NCBI GenBank assembly: GCA_021442745.1 | Contig: JABUSI010000022.1 | Span: 1 to 5,550, forward strand | DNA from: Erysipelotrichaceae bacterium | Lineage (GTDB): Bacteria; Bacillota_I; Bacilli_A; Erysipelotrichales; Erysipelotrichaceae | DNA length: 5,550 bases | Direction: 5' to 3' | Shown: positions 5,537-5,550 of the stretch, piece by piece | Position numbering within the stretch: the first letter of the stretch is position 1 | Layout of the letters: each line of letters begins with the position of its first letter | Program-made: the position numbers and the translations under genes | Notes under the pieces: generated by a model | The model's input: only the letters and a program-made list of their open reading frames with translations | Databases searched by the model: none | Told to the model about the DNA's origin: nothing

Positions 5537-5550
5537 TTCCTGTTTTACCG

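Noticed and set aside
5049..5537. Minus-strand open frame of 162 codons crossing thsB and the terminator
   Set aside because: Antisense to thsB and across its terminator, no ribosome site, no recognisable motif; its 5' end may overlap a mobile-element end but that is not evidence of coding.
5451..5550. Definite insertion-sequence end
   Set aside because: TGTCA-like terminus and internal repeats are suggestive, but no transposase or second end is in the window.
1..5550. CRISPR array, tRNA or rRNA genes
   Set aside because: No spaced direct repeats of CRISPR length and no cloverleaf or ribosomal RNA segments were seen on either strand.

Overview
The window reads as a chromosomal segment of a low-to-mid GC Gram-positive anaerobe (Bacillota/Firmicutes, probably gut-associated). 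The reasons are a pyruvate,phosphate dikinase typical of anaerobic Firmicutes, AGGAGG-type Shine-Dalgarno sites at a constant 7-9 nt before every start, and accessory genes of types common in gut clostridia and relatives. The sequence alone does not fix a genus.

Layout: (1) 3-1916 is the C-terminal ~72% of a housekeeping ppdK gene (+), closed by a strong intrinsic terminator. (2) About 1953-2008 is a second hairpin that serves the opposite strand, so two convergent transcription units end here. (3) 3642-2037 (-) is a compact three-gene operon: a DUF4417 protein, a small free-standing YwqJ-like nucleic-acid/nucleotide deaminase, and an unrecognised 144-residue acidic protein that could be an immunity partner. 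The first two genes overlap by 8 nt and the third follows 12 nt later. (4) 3643-3771 is a divergent intergenic region with a large imperfect dyad that covers the Shine-Dalgarno of the DUF4417 gene. (5) 3772-5387 (+) is a two-gene unit whose products read as a Thoeris-type anti-phage pair. The first has an unfamiliar ~175-residue N-terminal region fused to a ThsA-type macro domain. The second, 2 nt downstream, is a ThsB/MTH538-type TIR protein. A terminator follows at 5416-5450. (6) 5451-5550 holds no gene but contains three 10-nt half-sites spaced exactly 15 nt apart and a TTGACA box, possibly control DNA of a gene beyond the window or a mobile-element end.

Inferred function: the segment from about 1953 to 5450 is an accessory defence/conflict cargo placed downstream of a conserved metabolic gene. 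In Thoeris the TIR protein senses infection and makes a nucleotide signal, and a macro/SLOG-type sensor domain on the partner binds it and activates the effector. The partner here has no visible membrane helices, unlike the TM-macro effectors of known type II Thoeris, so its N-terminal half may be a different effector module. The divergent operon, with a deaminase that looks like a detached polymorphic-toxin tip, is the second system of interest.
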